From Maylandia zebra (Eukaryota > Chordata > Actinopteri > Cichliformes > Cichlidae): a DNA stretch of 64,000 nt. Both the position numbers and the translations under genes were made by a program. The notes beneath the pieces are model-generated. The model saw only the letters and a list, made by a program, of their open reading frames with translations, had not been told where the DNA came from and searched no databases. Below are positions 12,301 through 25,000 of this stretch, in pieces (the first letter of the stretch is position 1; every line of letters starts with the position of its first letter). Location: the NCBI RefSeq assembly GCF_041146795.1, contig NC_135176.1, forward strand, positions 23,127,786 through 23,191,785, read 5' to 3'.

Positions 12301-15300
12301 TGGGGTTGTCTTTGCTCACTGTCGGACCGTCTGTGTTACTCGGTGTATCTCTGTGGCTCTCTGCTCTACATTCTCTGTGTCATCCCTGCTCATCATCCCG
12401 TGTAGTTATGGTTTCAGGTTAGTTTTGGTAGCTCCCCATTCTGCATTTCCTGTTTTTTGCCACTACTGTAAATAAAGCTCACTCGCATCTCAGCCTGTAC
12501 CTGCATCTTGGGTCCTTACTCTCACACACCACATGACTGCTGCCGCAGCCGTGACAGTGGGACAAATTGTAATGACACCACAATCCTAAAAAGTGCCAAT
12601 GGGAGCGTTAGGTTCTACTGCTGATCTACTAACATCATGCCAATTAATAAATGATGCAGTTTGAAAGATGCATTTTGATGCAATCTAACACAAGGAGCAT
12701 AAACTAGGGAGCCAAGAATAGAAAACACCAGAGGAATGTCTAAGTGCAGGTTTTACACGTGTGCTTTGTACAGCAAAAAGAGCAGCAGATGTTTTGATAT
12801 AAGTGCAAAATTAGTCAGAAACTGAAGTCAGGTGACAGCTCAAATGGAGTGAAGGAGTCATTCAGAAGACAGCTGCTTTATTGCAGATCATTCTGCTGTA
12901 ACTCTCACAGCTAACCTGTCAGGTGTCACATCACTCACATATTTCTGAGTAGTTTCTGCAGCCTCTATGCTTTTATTCAGTTTCTTAATGCACACTGTGT
13001 GCGTTTAGTCTGTGTGCCATATATACCCAATGGCAAGGTGCATTTAATCCTCACAAAAATCACTCTGAAACACATTTTGACAAGTCTTTACTGGCAAGCC
13101 CCCGCTGCCTCCAGCACTTTCAGTCTTTCCAGGGGTCTCAGCACACTTTTACATAAAATAACAGGCAGTGATTGGCAAATTTGCTGCAGATGCGTGAACC
13201 CTCTCAGTGGACAGTGCTTCTAGAAGCACTCTGTCTCACGTGTCCCTTTGCAGCTGAGCCACAAACCACACCTCACTGCCATAAACAAATTCAGATGTTA
13301 AAAAAATATACATGAAAGCTTATTTATTGTGGGGTGGCACTCTGCATGGTGATGATAACATACAAACAGAGTTTTTTGTGCAATCTTCAGTTTGTTTCCT
13401 TTTTTTGTTTTGTTTTTTGTAACACATAAGTTTTTATTCATCATTACCCCCTCTTTTTTTGCAGGTTCTGAGGTCTTAACTGGCAAAGTGCGTGTCCTTT
13501 ACTCATCTTTGGGCACATGTCTAGGCTTTGCTATTGGATACATGATACTTCCACTCTTAGCATACTTTTTAAGGGACTGGAAATCACTGTCATTGGCTTT
13601 ATCTTTGCCTTGTGTGGCCTACGTCCCCTTTTGGTGGTAGGTGGCACTAGCTCTAGCATATCTATCTCTCTACATATCTTTATATAGCATTCCCTGTAGG
13701 AACTGAATCAAATGTATTGACTTGCTTGAAACTGTGGTGGACATTAGTCAGGGGGGAGTTTCCATAGACTGTGACATACACAGATGATATTGTTATCTAA
13801 AGAAAGAGTACGGTGTAGGTGCAAGAGAGCCAAGCCAGGTGGAAATATGGACTGCAGGAATGATAGCCAGTAGAAGAATATGTATGTGAACGAGAGGGAT
13901 GCAGTTGGAATGGTGAAGATGCAAAGAGAGGGTAGTGAGGCCTGCTGTAATGTAAGGTTTTGACACAGTAGTGTTTACAGAAAGACATGAGGCCAAAATG
14001 AAGATGGCAGATTTTTCAGTTACTAGAAGCAGACAAGATTAGATATAAATATTTTCTAGGGACAGCTCAATATTTGGAGAGAAAAAGAGGCAAGGTTCAG
14101 GTTGATATGGTTTGAAGATGGACAGAGGAGAGATAGCTGATACACTGGGAAAAGGATGTTAAACATGGAGATGGCAGACAGGAGAAGAAGAAAATCACAG
14201 ATAAGGTTTATGGATGTAGTGAACGAGGAAATGCATGGGTCAGTGTGATAGAAGAGGATCTTAAGGATAAGGTGTGACAGATGAAGATGATCCTCTGTCA
14301 CAACCCCTAAAGGGAGCAGCTGAAACAAAAAGAACAAACTGTTCCCACTAACAAGTTTATTGACCTTATTTCACTGTCTTTTTTGCTTTGTCTCCAAAAT
14401 CCCTCTGATTAAGTCTGCATCCTTCTGTTTGTGTTAAATATTAAGCCAGGTTTATGCCAGAGTCTCCCCGGTGGTTGCTTTCTCGAGGCAGAGTTGAGGA
14501 AGCCGAGGCCATTATAAGAACTGCTGCTAAGTGGAACAAAGTTCAAGCTCCGAGGATCATCTGTGAAGACTGTGGTGTAAGTGAACTTTCACTTAAACAT
14601 TACTGGATTAACCCAAGATGCAGAACACAGTTGTTATCATTTGAAAACAAGTTCAAGTTTTACAAATAAATAAATATATTAATATATATATATATATATT
14701 TTAATATATTTGACATTTGACTGATATTATTAGTATAAAAATGCATGAAAAAAAGAAATCTTAAACATTTTTGTGTTTTAATATTTTTTGAAAAAGCCCT
14801 GCTCACACAGTCAAACTAATTTTATGTGTCTTCCAGACAGAAAAGATGCAGACACACTCCAAGGAGCATTACAATGTCTTTGACCTGCTGAGGCAGAGCA
14901 CCATGAGAGCCACAACACTCATCCTCTGCTTTGTGTTGTGAGTAAACAGTGAAGACAGTGTGGTACATAGCGACTTAATGAGACATCCTCAGATTGAGAA
15001 AATAATGAAACAACGAGAAAATTAACAAACAAGGAATTTGCTGGATTCCTCATGGAAATCAAAAGGAGAATTAGCAGATAAACAGCTAAAATGACCTGTC
15101 TCTTAACTAAAAATGATTTTTTACTAAAAGAAAATTCATTTTTCTTTTGGTTTTTCATGTATTTCTGTTTCCATAATATAAGATCTGCGATAGACAAAAT
15201 GATTACGATTTGCATTTGAAAAAAATGCATGCATGCAGAAAAATCTTTGGAAAGTTCACTTAGATGAAAAAAACGCTTTCATTTCCCTTTGATTTTCCCA

Positions 15301-18300
15301 GGTTCACTATGATTGTTGGCTACTATAGCCTGTCTTTCAATACAGCACAACTCCATGAAAACCCCTACATCAGTTGCTTCATCTCAGCAGTTGTAGAGAT
15401 TCCAGCATACATTTCCAGCTGGATGGCTCTGCTATACCTTCCACGACGCCTGTCTGTGATCCTTACGTTGGTCTTCGGAGCCGTGCCACTCTACCTGATT
15501 CAACTTGTTCCAGATGGTAAAATTTCTTAAAAGCAAGCTGCAAGAATTCACATTAGAACAATTGATGAGTCATATATAAGTTACTTATTGCTTAAAGTGC
15601 CCATACTATAATTATTCCTTTTCCTTTGATGAGTGATACACACTACTGTGATTTTTTTTTAAATTTATTTATTATGTGCTTTCAAGGACCCAGACTTTCT
15701 TGTTGGTTTTTTTGTATTTTGTCTTGGTCTTCTAAATTTCAGTCATTGTAATTGTCCATTTTAGGGAAAAAATGTTGTTAAGCCACTGTTAAGCATTGAT
15801 TTATGAATCATTCAAGCATAACAGGGCACCTAGCTCAAAGCATGAAACACTGTCGTGTCTACCTACAACTCATAACAAAGAACCTAAAGTATTGCTTTAG
15901 GCATTCGTTACTAGCAGCCTGCCATTGAAACGTGTAATTTGTTCTCATTTCTTCAGTGGAATCTATAAAATTTCAAAGATAACAGTTTGACAAGGATGAA
16001 ATTATATTTTTACAACAACAAGATGCAAAGAGTGATGTTTGCTGAAAATGCAGCATAAACTGGGATGGTGTGCAATGTATGGCTGTCAAAAAAAAACATT
16101 CCTAAGGAGGGTAAACAAAAAGGCTGAGATATACCAAAATCCTCAAGAACTGGAACAAAAATCATTTTTAAAACTTTTGGTTTAAAAGTACCTATTATCT
16201 GAAGGACAACAGCTTCAACTTTTAGCATGCCAATATAGTAAAAACATACCTATATAGAAAAACACGCATTGGCTTCCTTACAGCCTGGACCCCAACATTA
16301 TTGAAACGGTCTGGGATCGTCTTGACAGAGAACTGAACAAAAGGCAGGAAACAGACAAAGATGTGCTATCTGGAATCAAATATTGACTTTAACCTCCTTT
16401 GTACTATACAAAGGAACCTATATTCCCATATGGGTTTGCACATGTTCTAATAAATCACTGCACCTGCTTCCCATCTTCCAGGTAACATCTAAAGAAAAAG
16501 GGGACCAAAAGTCCCAAAAAATTATTTTTGGAAAGCACTGTAGCTATTTTGCACATAAAAGTTCTTCCAGTTACAAATTATAAAGCCTCTGGCAAAGATA
16601 GTTATTCTTTCATACATATAAAACATTGAACCTTTCTTTGCCTGACGTAACTGATCTATCATCAGTTATCTGCATGCAGTGACGTGTCTGCAGAGCAGCT
16701 GTTTGGCAACATTTTCTTCAAAGAACAAGAAATTGACTCAATCCAAATGCAACAGCTGCCTTAGAGCCTGCTAAAATTTTCGCATTAGAGCCCCTTCTGC
16801 TAACTCTAAAATGTCTCAAAGCATTACAAAAGTTTAGGATTACTTTTTTTTTTGTAATGTAATGTATCCTGGAAAAAGGTAGCTTCCTGTATCTTTAGTT
16901 CTAGCCTTGTCCATGGCTATTGTTGTTTACATTAGCATTAGTACTGACTGGGGGATGATTATTACAGTATCTTTCGGCCCAGAGAATGCATGAATGCATT
17001 TCTTTCTGACTTTCTGCTGGAATCCACAGTCTCTTCTGGTTCATTGTGTATCAGGAAACTACAGGTGTATGTTAAGGGCAGATAGCTTTCAGGAGACTAT
17101 GCCAAAGTTGCCTTTGATGAGCTGACAAATCACAAATCAGGCTTTTCTGGAGGTGGGGCCCTTAAAGGGACAGAGGTTGAAAAGAGGATGGAAAAAAACC
17201 CAAAGCATCAGTGTGCATTGTGCGAAATGTGATACGTTATTTAACATTGTAGGATGTGAACCAACAAAAATATGAACATGTAAATAATCATAATAGAAGA
17301 ATAGAATTTGTTTTTGTGATCTTTTCGTGTTACTAGGCAGGAAGTGACTATATGATAGGTATATGCAGAATTACCATCTTATATAAAACAAGTTTCACAG
17401 ACTTGATTAGAGTTTTGTCTCTTACTGTTTACTTATATCTACAAACTAAACAAATGTATTATTCTTTAGATCTATCAAATCTGGCTCTTGCACTGGAAAT
17501 GCTGGGTAAGTATTCAATCACGACCGGTTCCTCCCTGATGTTCGCCTACACCGCAGAGCTTTACCCAACAGTGCTCAGAAACACAGCAACGGGGATAAGC
17601 AATACTGTTTCCAGAATTGGAAGTTGCATTGCCCCTTTATTGTTAAGTCTGGGTGAGTGCATTGATTAATATTCATTTAGCATTAGTACTAACTGTTTCT
17701 GACTGTCTGTTTTACCTCATTTGATTAATGCACACTCATAAAGGAGTTTTCTCTCATCCTAACTTCCCCCTCTGTGTCTTCAGGTATGTATTATAAGTAT
17801 CTACCTTATATTATATTGGGGAGTCTGGCTGTTGTGGCTGCCTTTGCAGCTCTTTTCCTTCCAGAGAGTTTTAAGAAACCTCTTCCTGAAACTATTGAAC
17901 AAATGCAAAGACGAGAAAGGTAAGCTACTTTCATTCACAGTTTATTTTACTTTCTATGAAGTAATAAAGGCAATTGTAATTTTACATTCTTATACAGCAA
18001 GTTCTTTAAACATGGTACACAGTATGCAGAAAAGTATGTTGTCAGGCGAGTATCTGTCATTTAGGGAGTTAGTGAAAGTGACTGAGTAGAAGTGAAGTAG
18101 AAGTTTCAGGGTGACTCTAAATGTATCATCATGTTCAATTTAACTTTAAATGTTGGGTATGTAAATTTAAAAAATCATTGACTATCACTGACTATCATTG
18201 ACCTGAACACGACAGGAAGGTTAAGAAGTGAGATTGCTATTTATTTCCAAGTGAACTTTACTGCCACCAAGTGGCCAAATGTTTTGTTTTGGGGGTTTTT

Positions 18301-18497
18301 TTGCAGATTGAATGAAAGCCCTTAGCCAATAGTACAAAAAATAAGTGTTCACATCTTATAAGTAATAATGATAATGAAGTTTATCGCTGAAAATAAAACT
18401 CGTGTTTGTCTTTCCTCTTTAAAACAGGGTGAAGTGCCCATGTCTTACAAGAAATATGACGCCTGTACCTGTGGTACCAATGGACAGTTCACTATGA
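9343..18497 (+). CDS. slc22a4/5-like: OCTN-like organic cation/carnitine transporter, gene 1 of the cluster
   Basis: Predicted plasma-membrane SLC22 transporter of the major facilitator superfamily, 550 residues. Exons: 9343-9549, 10565-10747, 11288-11391, 11828-11982, 13465-13636, 14450-14576, 14837-14937, 15302-15516, 17470-17652, 17784-17919, 18428-18497. All introns are GT..AG and the chain has no frame break. Visible hallmarks are the N-terminal FLGQWGRFQQ, a PNGF turn, a Cys-rich extracellular loop with sequons N56, N90 and N103, the MFS signature [11 protein letters not shown] at 159-169, PESPRW at 277-282 and AELYPTVLRN at 450-459. Twelve membrane helices are expected from the family. 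Substrate is inferred (carnitine, organic cations or ergothioneine-like zwitterions). Exon 1 is split by an extra phase-0 intron after residue 69, shared only with gene 2. The invariant Trp at the start of exon 2 is Phe (FDLVC). The C-terminus is DSSL, a class I PDZ-type tail. The start is the first ATG, at the same position as in genes 2, 3 and 4. Confidence 0.95.
9848..10300 (+). mobile_element. L1-type LINE 3' fragment with an inverted duplicate
   Basis: Lies inside the extra intron of gene 1. An 84-codon open stretch (9848-10102) ends in a CCHC knuckle, CVFCETEEEDLDHLFFLC, followed by FW, as found at the C-terminus of L1-like reverse transcriptases. A 60-bp part (10033-10092) recurs in inverted orientation at 10233-10292, so the transcript could form a long hairpin with a loop of about 140 nt. 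Confidence 0.65.
12046..12557 (+). repeat. Interspersed repeat with TGTCATGG..CCGTGACA ends
   Basis: Sits in intron 3 of gene 1. The ends are near-perfect inverted 8-mers, the body is T-rich, and AATAAAGCTC precedes the right end. It has the same architecture as 1112-1708. It is probably a non-autonomous transposon; no coding capacity. Confidence 0.5.
16283..16385 (+). pseudogene. Tc1-like transposase fragment
   Basis: In intron 7 of gene 1. Conceptual translation gives LDPNIIETVWDRLDRELNKR followed by a decayed tail, matching the region of Tc1-family transposases around the last catalytic residue (the family pattern is SPDLNxIExxWxxL). No other part of the transposase is present. It is a dead fragment. 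Confidence 0.6.
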
Positions 18498-18664
18498 CTA
18501 TTTGTTTGTCCTGGTCTAGACAGATGTTGTTGTTGTTTACAGTCTTTTATATTTACATTTTGTTTGGCTTTGTTGTCTGTTAAATGACTGAAAGCTGTAT
18601 TATATATAAATAGTCTCATAACAAAGATAAACCTATAATTTTCTTTTTTTTGTCTTATTTAACC

Positions 18665-18670
18665 AATAAA
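18665..18670 (+). promoter_or_regulatory. Polyadenylation signal of gene 1
   Basis: AATAAA 168 bp after the stop codon of gene 1 and upstream of the gene 2 promoter. A second AATAAA follows at about 18690. Confidence 0.6.
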
Positions 18671-18870
18671 TCCTCAATAGATGGTTAATAATAAATGCTG
18701 TCTTGCACAAGTTGGAAGTTTTCCCATATTTCTTGGAAACCTATTATGCAAGTGATGGTCAAAGATTATCTTTCAACATCTGAGCATTTTGTTATTGCCT
18801 TTGTAATCTATAACCCAGTGGTGACTATAAAAAGTCAAATTTGGAGTTGATACCTTTAAGAATGCACACT

Positions 18871-18880
18871 ACATAAAAGC
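18871..18880 (+). promoter_or_regulatory. TATA-like box of gene 2
   Basis: ACATAAAAGC lies about 130 bp before the gene 2 ATG and about 200 bp after the gene 1 poly-A signal. It is the best core-promoter candidate in the 511-bp spacer. This is a motif-only call. Confidence 0.35.
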
Positions 18881-19008
18881 TCTGCAGAGTTTCTGGAGTC
18901 CTCACTTTCAGAGTAGCACTTGTTTATTTATGCAACTTTTTCTTTAAAGAGTATTTTTTACTTTCACAATAGATGAAGAAGTGATTTAAAAGACAGAATT
19001 CCAAGAGT

Positions 19009-22000
19009 ATGCAGGATTATGATGAAGTCACAGCATTTCTTGGTCACTGGGGACATTTCCAGCAAAGTGTTTTCTTCCTACTTTGTGCCAGCGTGTTGCC
19101 AAATGGATTTGGTTCTTTTTCCCTCATCTTCCTGACTGACATTCCCAGACACCACTGCCTGGTTCCTGATATTAACTTGACAGAAGACTGGCATCAAGCT
19201 ATCATTCCAATGGAGGTAAAGAAGTATATTAATTAAAAGAAACAAGAAGAGCTGCATGTAATCTTTACAACACCAGTACAGATAAGTTGTGTCAGTGTTG
19301 CAATCAAATCGTCTAAATCTAATATTTTCTTCAAAGGTATTTAATGTATTTAGTCTGAAATGTCAGTATGAAATTTGAGTCGTGAATTACATAACCACAA
19401 GACCAAGAAAAACTTCACATAAAGCAAAAATTTAGGTGAAAAAGAAATAGTATTTTCACTCTGCAGCTTTGATACACAAACTGGAACATCATTATAAAAG
19501 TCTGGCTTGTGCAAGATAACTTCTCGACAATGCGTTCTGTAACTAAGTCGTTATGACAGATGAGTCATGATAACAAAATTTGAATCATTTAAGGTGGGGC
19601 GAAATCTGCTTTGGATTTGTATGACAGTCAGTGGCAAAGGAAATGCTGCATGGCTGGAAGGAATGATAGTTCCCACTAAAAGTCTGTGAATATCACTCAG
19701 TCATTCAGCCAGCACAGCATAAACGAAAGCTACATTTGAAATAGCTTCCTTCTTTAGAAACAGAGTTAGTCAAATGCAATACCAGCCCAATACCAACACT
19801 TTAAAAGGCATATACAGTAACACACAATTATATATTATTTATAATCACACTCAGACCCATTTAATGGGCAGGACAGTTAAAGCGAATTCACAATTACTTG
19901 TAATTACCTACTTTTTTTATAAGACAACATGTTGTATGTTTGAATTAAATGTTAATGTTGGAGGATGTGCAAATTTTTTAAATGTGTGTGTCTGATATTT
20001 ACTTTAATGATCATATTTGCAGCTTTGTAGATGTATTTTCTTTGCATTCTGCAAAGCCAGCTTTAGCTTTAAGCTCAATAAAGTAGAATGCCCATATTTT
20101 ATGATAGGGTATATATTTATATGTGTGAAGGGTTATTATGAGCACTAAGTGGTCAAAATACTGTCATGGTTTGGGGTTTTATGATTTTGGACTTTGCATT
20201 CTTGTTTATTTTTAACCATTCTTTATTTTAGCTTTAGTTTTGAGTTGTGTTTTTTAGAGTTCTTACAGGTTTTAAGATTATCTTTACAAGAGTAATGCCT
20301 CTGTGTCTAATCTTTAGTTGTTGAAACTTTGTGATCTTGTTTCTGTTGGTTTTTTGAATTGTATTGTGATCGCTTGTGTTTTACTTTGATCTGGCCCTTC
20401 CAGTGTACCCCTGTCTCTTTTAGGTAATTCCCCCCTAGGTTACTTCCTGTTTTATTTTGAAAGTATTTTGTTTCTTGTTTAGTTTCGTTTTTTTTTCCTC
20501 TTTTGTCAATAACCTAATTCTCCTGTTATCCAGTTCTACATTTCAGTATTTGTTTGTTTGTTTCTGTTTGCTTGCTTTTTTGTTTGTTTTGTTGTTGTTG
20601 CAGTTACTTTAGATTTGTTTTTCTTTATCTTTCTAGAGCATGCTATTTCCTTTATAGTATGGTATTCAACACAATTTCACAGAAAAGTAAATAAATTAAT
20701 GCATTTATTTACCTGCAAGATGGTGAATGGGAAGCTGGAGCTGAGCAGATGTCGGAGATACAGGCTGGATGTGGTCAAAAATCTTTCAGCTCAGGGATAT
20801 ATTCCAGGCCAGGATGTTAATCTTACTAACCTGGAGCAAGAGGGGTGTGTTGATGGGTGGAGCTATAGCAAAGACATCTATAAATCCACTATAGTCTCTG
20901 AGGTAAGTGTGTAATACAGACAATGATTGACAATTGAAAATTAAGATCTGACGAGGCATAAACAGCACCTGAAGTCTTTGTATTGTTTTATTCAATTTTT
21001 TATGCCTGGACGTTTCAGTTTGACCTGGTGTGCAGTGAAGAGTGGAAGCAGCCGTTTACTTCCACAGTTTACTTCATGGGAGTTTTAGTTGGATCCTTTT
21101 TTTCAGGACAGCTGTCAGACAGGTAAAGTTAAAAAATAATACTTGTTTCCCCCTTTTAAGCAGCACAAACTGTATATTGATCTTTTAAATTCTTTCTAGC
21201 TATCATTACATATTAATACTTTATAATATGGCTTCCTGTAATTAGACTTAATTTCAATTTATTTTATTTGAAATTAAAATGTACTTATATTTACCTACAA
21301 ATACTTAAAGTTAGGTACACTAGAATACGTACAATTCTTACAAACAGTAATAAGTACTGTAATTTTACAAAATACAATTTAATTTTGTGGAAAAACAAAC
21401 AATATTTATTCATTGTTTATTTCTTTTTCTTTTTTTCCCTGCAAAACCACAACTTGTTATCGCCTTATTCTAGTGTACATACATTTAAGACTGTAAGTCA
21501 ATGTAATTCTTAAAAATATATTTTTTTTTTAAATATTTTAATTATTATAATTTCAAATAAAATGTGTTTAAATTCAATTTAATTACAGGCGAATTAGACT
21601 CTTATATAGTTAATAGTTTCAGGCCGTATTATAAAGTGTTTTTAATTTCTACAATTGCTCTGTTTAGCATGTAATAAAAGTCCTCATTACATTTTTACTT
21701 TATTGCAGAGTATTATATTGCTATTACCAATAAACACACAAGTATACTTTTTAATAAATACTTTATAATAAATACTTTATGATACGCAGTATGTCTTATT
21801 TGTTTTTTTACACTTATTTCATCTTTTGACTTTTCGTTGTAGATTTGGAAGAAAGCCAGTTCTGTTTCTGACCATGGCACTTCAGACTCTTTTCACTTTT
21901 GTTCAAATCTTCTCATCATCTTGGACAGTGTTCTGCATCCTCCTGTTCATCAGTGGTTTGGGACAAATCTCTAACTATGTTTCTGCTTTTGTGCTCGGTA

Positions 22001-25000
22001 AAGGCATATTTTTAGTTCTTTGGTTACTGCAACAATGTGTCCAATAACCTCCATTACCTCAAAGCTTCTGTTGGCTTTCTCTGTGTGTGCAGGCACTGAA
22101 ATCTTCACTGGCAATGTGCGGGTCCTTTTCTCATCCATGGGTGTATGTCTTGCCTTTGCCTTTGGCTTTATGATGCTTCCTCTCTTTGCCTACTTTTTAA
22201 GGGACTGGACATATCTCCTGTTAGGTATATCTCTCCCTGGCCTTCTCTACTTTCCTCTTTGGTGGTAGGTTGTTCTTGAAAAAAATAAAGCTGCGTTTGT
22301 GTTAAGTTTATCTTCTCATGAATTCATTAGACAGGGTGGGCCATTTATGGATACACCACAATAACATGGGAATGGTTGGTGATATTAAAGTCCTGTTTGT
22401 GGCACATTAGTATATGTGAGGGGGCAAACTCCTCAAGATGGGTGGTGACCATGGTGGCCATTTAGAAGTCGGCCATCTTGGATACAACTTTTGTTTTTTC
22501 AATAGAAAGAGGGTCATGAGACACATCAGACTTATTGGTAATGTCACAAGAAAAACAATGGTGTGCTTGGTTTCAACGTAAGGCAAGGCAAGGCAAATTT
22601 ATTTGTATAGCACAATTCAACAACAAGGTGATTCAAAGTGCTTTACAGAGACATTAGAAACAAAAACAAATAAAAAGCATGATTTAAAATTGATTAAAAC
22701 AAGCAAACAAACTAACTAACTAAACACACACATTTCACACCTGTTCGCGCGATCTGAACCCTTATCGTAAGGGGAGCTACCAGTCCTTCTGTGGACGAGC
22801 TACTTTCTATTTTAAATTCCCTGAATTTAAAATACTCTCTAGACCCAGTCTAGACCCAGTTGGGGAGCTACCCAGAGCTCTAATCCCACACCTGTTCGCG
22901 CGATCTGAACCCTTATCGTAATGGGGAGCTACCAGTCCTTCTGTGGACGAGCTACTTTCTATTTTAAATTCCCTGAATTTAAAATACTCTCTAGACCCAG
23001 TCTAGACCCAGCTGGGGAGCTACCCAGAGCTCTAAACCCACTTAACAAACAAACAAACAAACAAACAAACAAACAAACAAAACAGTATATAAAATCAAAA
23101 CAGATAAAATCAGAACAGTAGATAAAATCAGTTTTGAAATTTAAGCTTAACAAACAAACAAAACAGTATATAAAATCAAAACAGATAAAATCAGAAATAG
23201 ATAAGATCAGTAGTTAGTGTAAGTTTTGAAATTTGAGCTTAAAAGTGTGGATTTGGTGCTTTATTCAAATGCAGCTGAGAATAGGTAAGTCTTCAACCTG
23301 GATTTAAATAAACTGAGTGTTTCAGCTGATCTGAGGCTTTCTGGGAGTTTGTTCCAGATATAAGGAGCATAAAAGCTGAATGCAGCTTCTCCGTGTCTGG
23401 TTCTGACTCTGGGAACTGATAAAAGACCGGATCCAGATGACCTGAGGGATCTGGAAGGTTCATACTGGGTCAGGAGGTCACTGATGTATTTTGGTCCTAA
23501 ACCATTCAGAGCTTTATAGGCCAGCATCAGAACTTTAAAGTCTATCCTCTGACGGACAGGCAGCCAGTGTAAAGACCTCAGAGCTGGACTGATGTGGTCC
23601 ACTTTTTTGGTCTTAGTGAGGACTCGAGCAGCAGAGTTCTGAATGAGCTGTAGTTGTCTGACTGATTTTTTAGGTAGACCTGTAAAGATGCTGTTACAGT
23701 AATCAAGCCTACTAAAGATGAATGCATGGACTAGTTTTTCCAGGTCCTGTTGAGACATCAGATCTTTTATCCTTGAAATATTCTTGAGGTGATAGTAAGC
23801 TGATTTTGTTATTGTCTTAATGTGTTTTTCTAAGTTTAGGTCTGCATCCATCACTACACCCAAATTTCTCGCCTGGTTTGTGGTTTTTAGATGTATAGAT
23901 TGAAGTTCTCTGGTGACCTGTAATCGTTTTTCTTTGGCGCCAAAGACTATTACTTCAGTTTTGTTTTTGTTTAGTTGGAGAAAATTGTGGCACAACCAGT
24001 CATTGATTTCCTCAATGCATTTACCAAGAGCCTGTACAGGGCCTCGGTCTCCTGGTGACATTGTGATATATATTTGTGTGTCATCTGCATAGCTGTGATA
24101 GTTTATTTTGTTGTTGTTTATAATCTGTGCCAGTGGGAGCATGTAAATGTTAAACAGAGGGGGTCCCAAGATGGAACCTTGGGGAACTCCACATGTGATA
24201 CTTGTCTGCTCGGATGTGAAGTTACCTATTGATACAAAGTATTTCCTGTTTTCTAAGTATGTTTTGAACCAGTTTAGTACAGTTCCTGAAAGACCTGCCC
24301 AGTTCTCCAGTCGTTTGAGTAATATGTTGTGGTCAACTGTATCAAATGCTGCACTGAGATCCAGTAAAACTAGGACTGACATTTTTCCACTGTCTGTGTT
24401 CAGACATATGTCATTAAACACTTTTGTCAGAGCGGTTTCAGTGCTGTGGTTCTGTCTAAAACCTGACTGGAAGGCATCGTAGCAGTTATTCTGTTTTAAG
24501 AAGTAATTGAGCTGTTGAGAAACTGCTTTTTCAATGATCTTACTTTAAAATGGGAGATTTGAGATCGGCCTGTAGTTTTTCATTTGTGTCTTGTCAAGAT
24601 TGTCCTTTTTCAGTATAGGTTTGATTACAGCAGTTTTTAGTGGTTCTGGAAACACACCTGACATTAAGGAAAAGTTGACGATCTGTAACAGGTCTGACTC
24701 TAAAGTCTTTGAGACCTTTTTGAAAAAACGTAACTTTATTCTTTCATGAGTTATTTACAAGTTTCTCTTTGTTCACAGCCATTGACGTGCTGTGGGTCCA
24801 TTCTTCATCAATGGAAACCTCAAGGCCACTGGATATTTGAAATTGCTACATGATGATGTGTTTCCCTCTTTATGCACTGAAGCTGGCACGTTCCCTGAGT
24901 TTTTGCAGCAGGATGGTGCACCACCACATTATGGGTGCCAGGTCCGAGCAGTCCTAGATGAACAGTTTCCTGGAAAGTGGATTGGTCGTCGTGGGCCAGT

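Larger units (their letters stand above)
22582..24726 (-). mobile_element. 5'-truncated L2-like LINE inserted in the transposon's left inverted repeat
   Basis: Flanked by the 7-bp direct repeat AACGTAA (22575-22581 and 24727-24733), which marks a clean insertion. The minus-strand 3' end terminates in CCTTGCCTTGCC repeats, typical of L2-type elements that end in short tandem repeats instead of poly-A. The 3' untranslated part (22582-23260) is made of internal tandem duplications. Confidence 0.85.

Noticed and set aside
24147-24482. 111-aa plus-strand ORF and the 125-aa minus ORF at 24820-25197
   Set aside because: Antisense shadows of the LINE reverse transcriptase and the transposase fragment.
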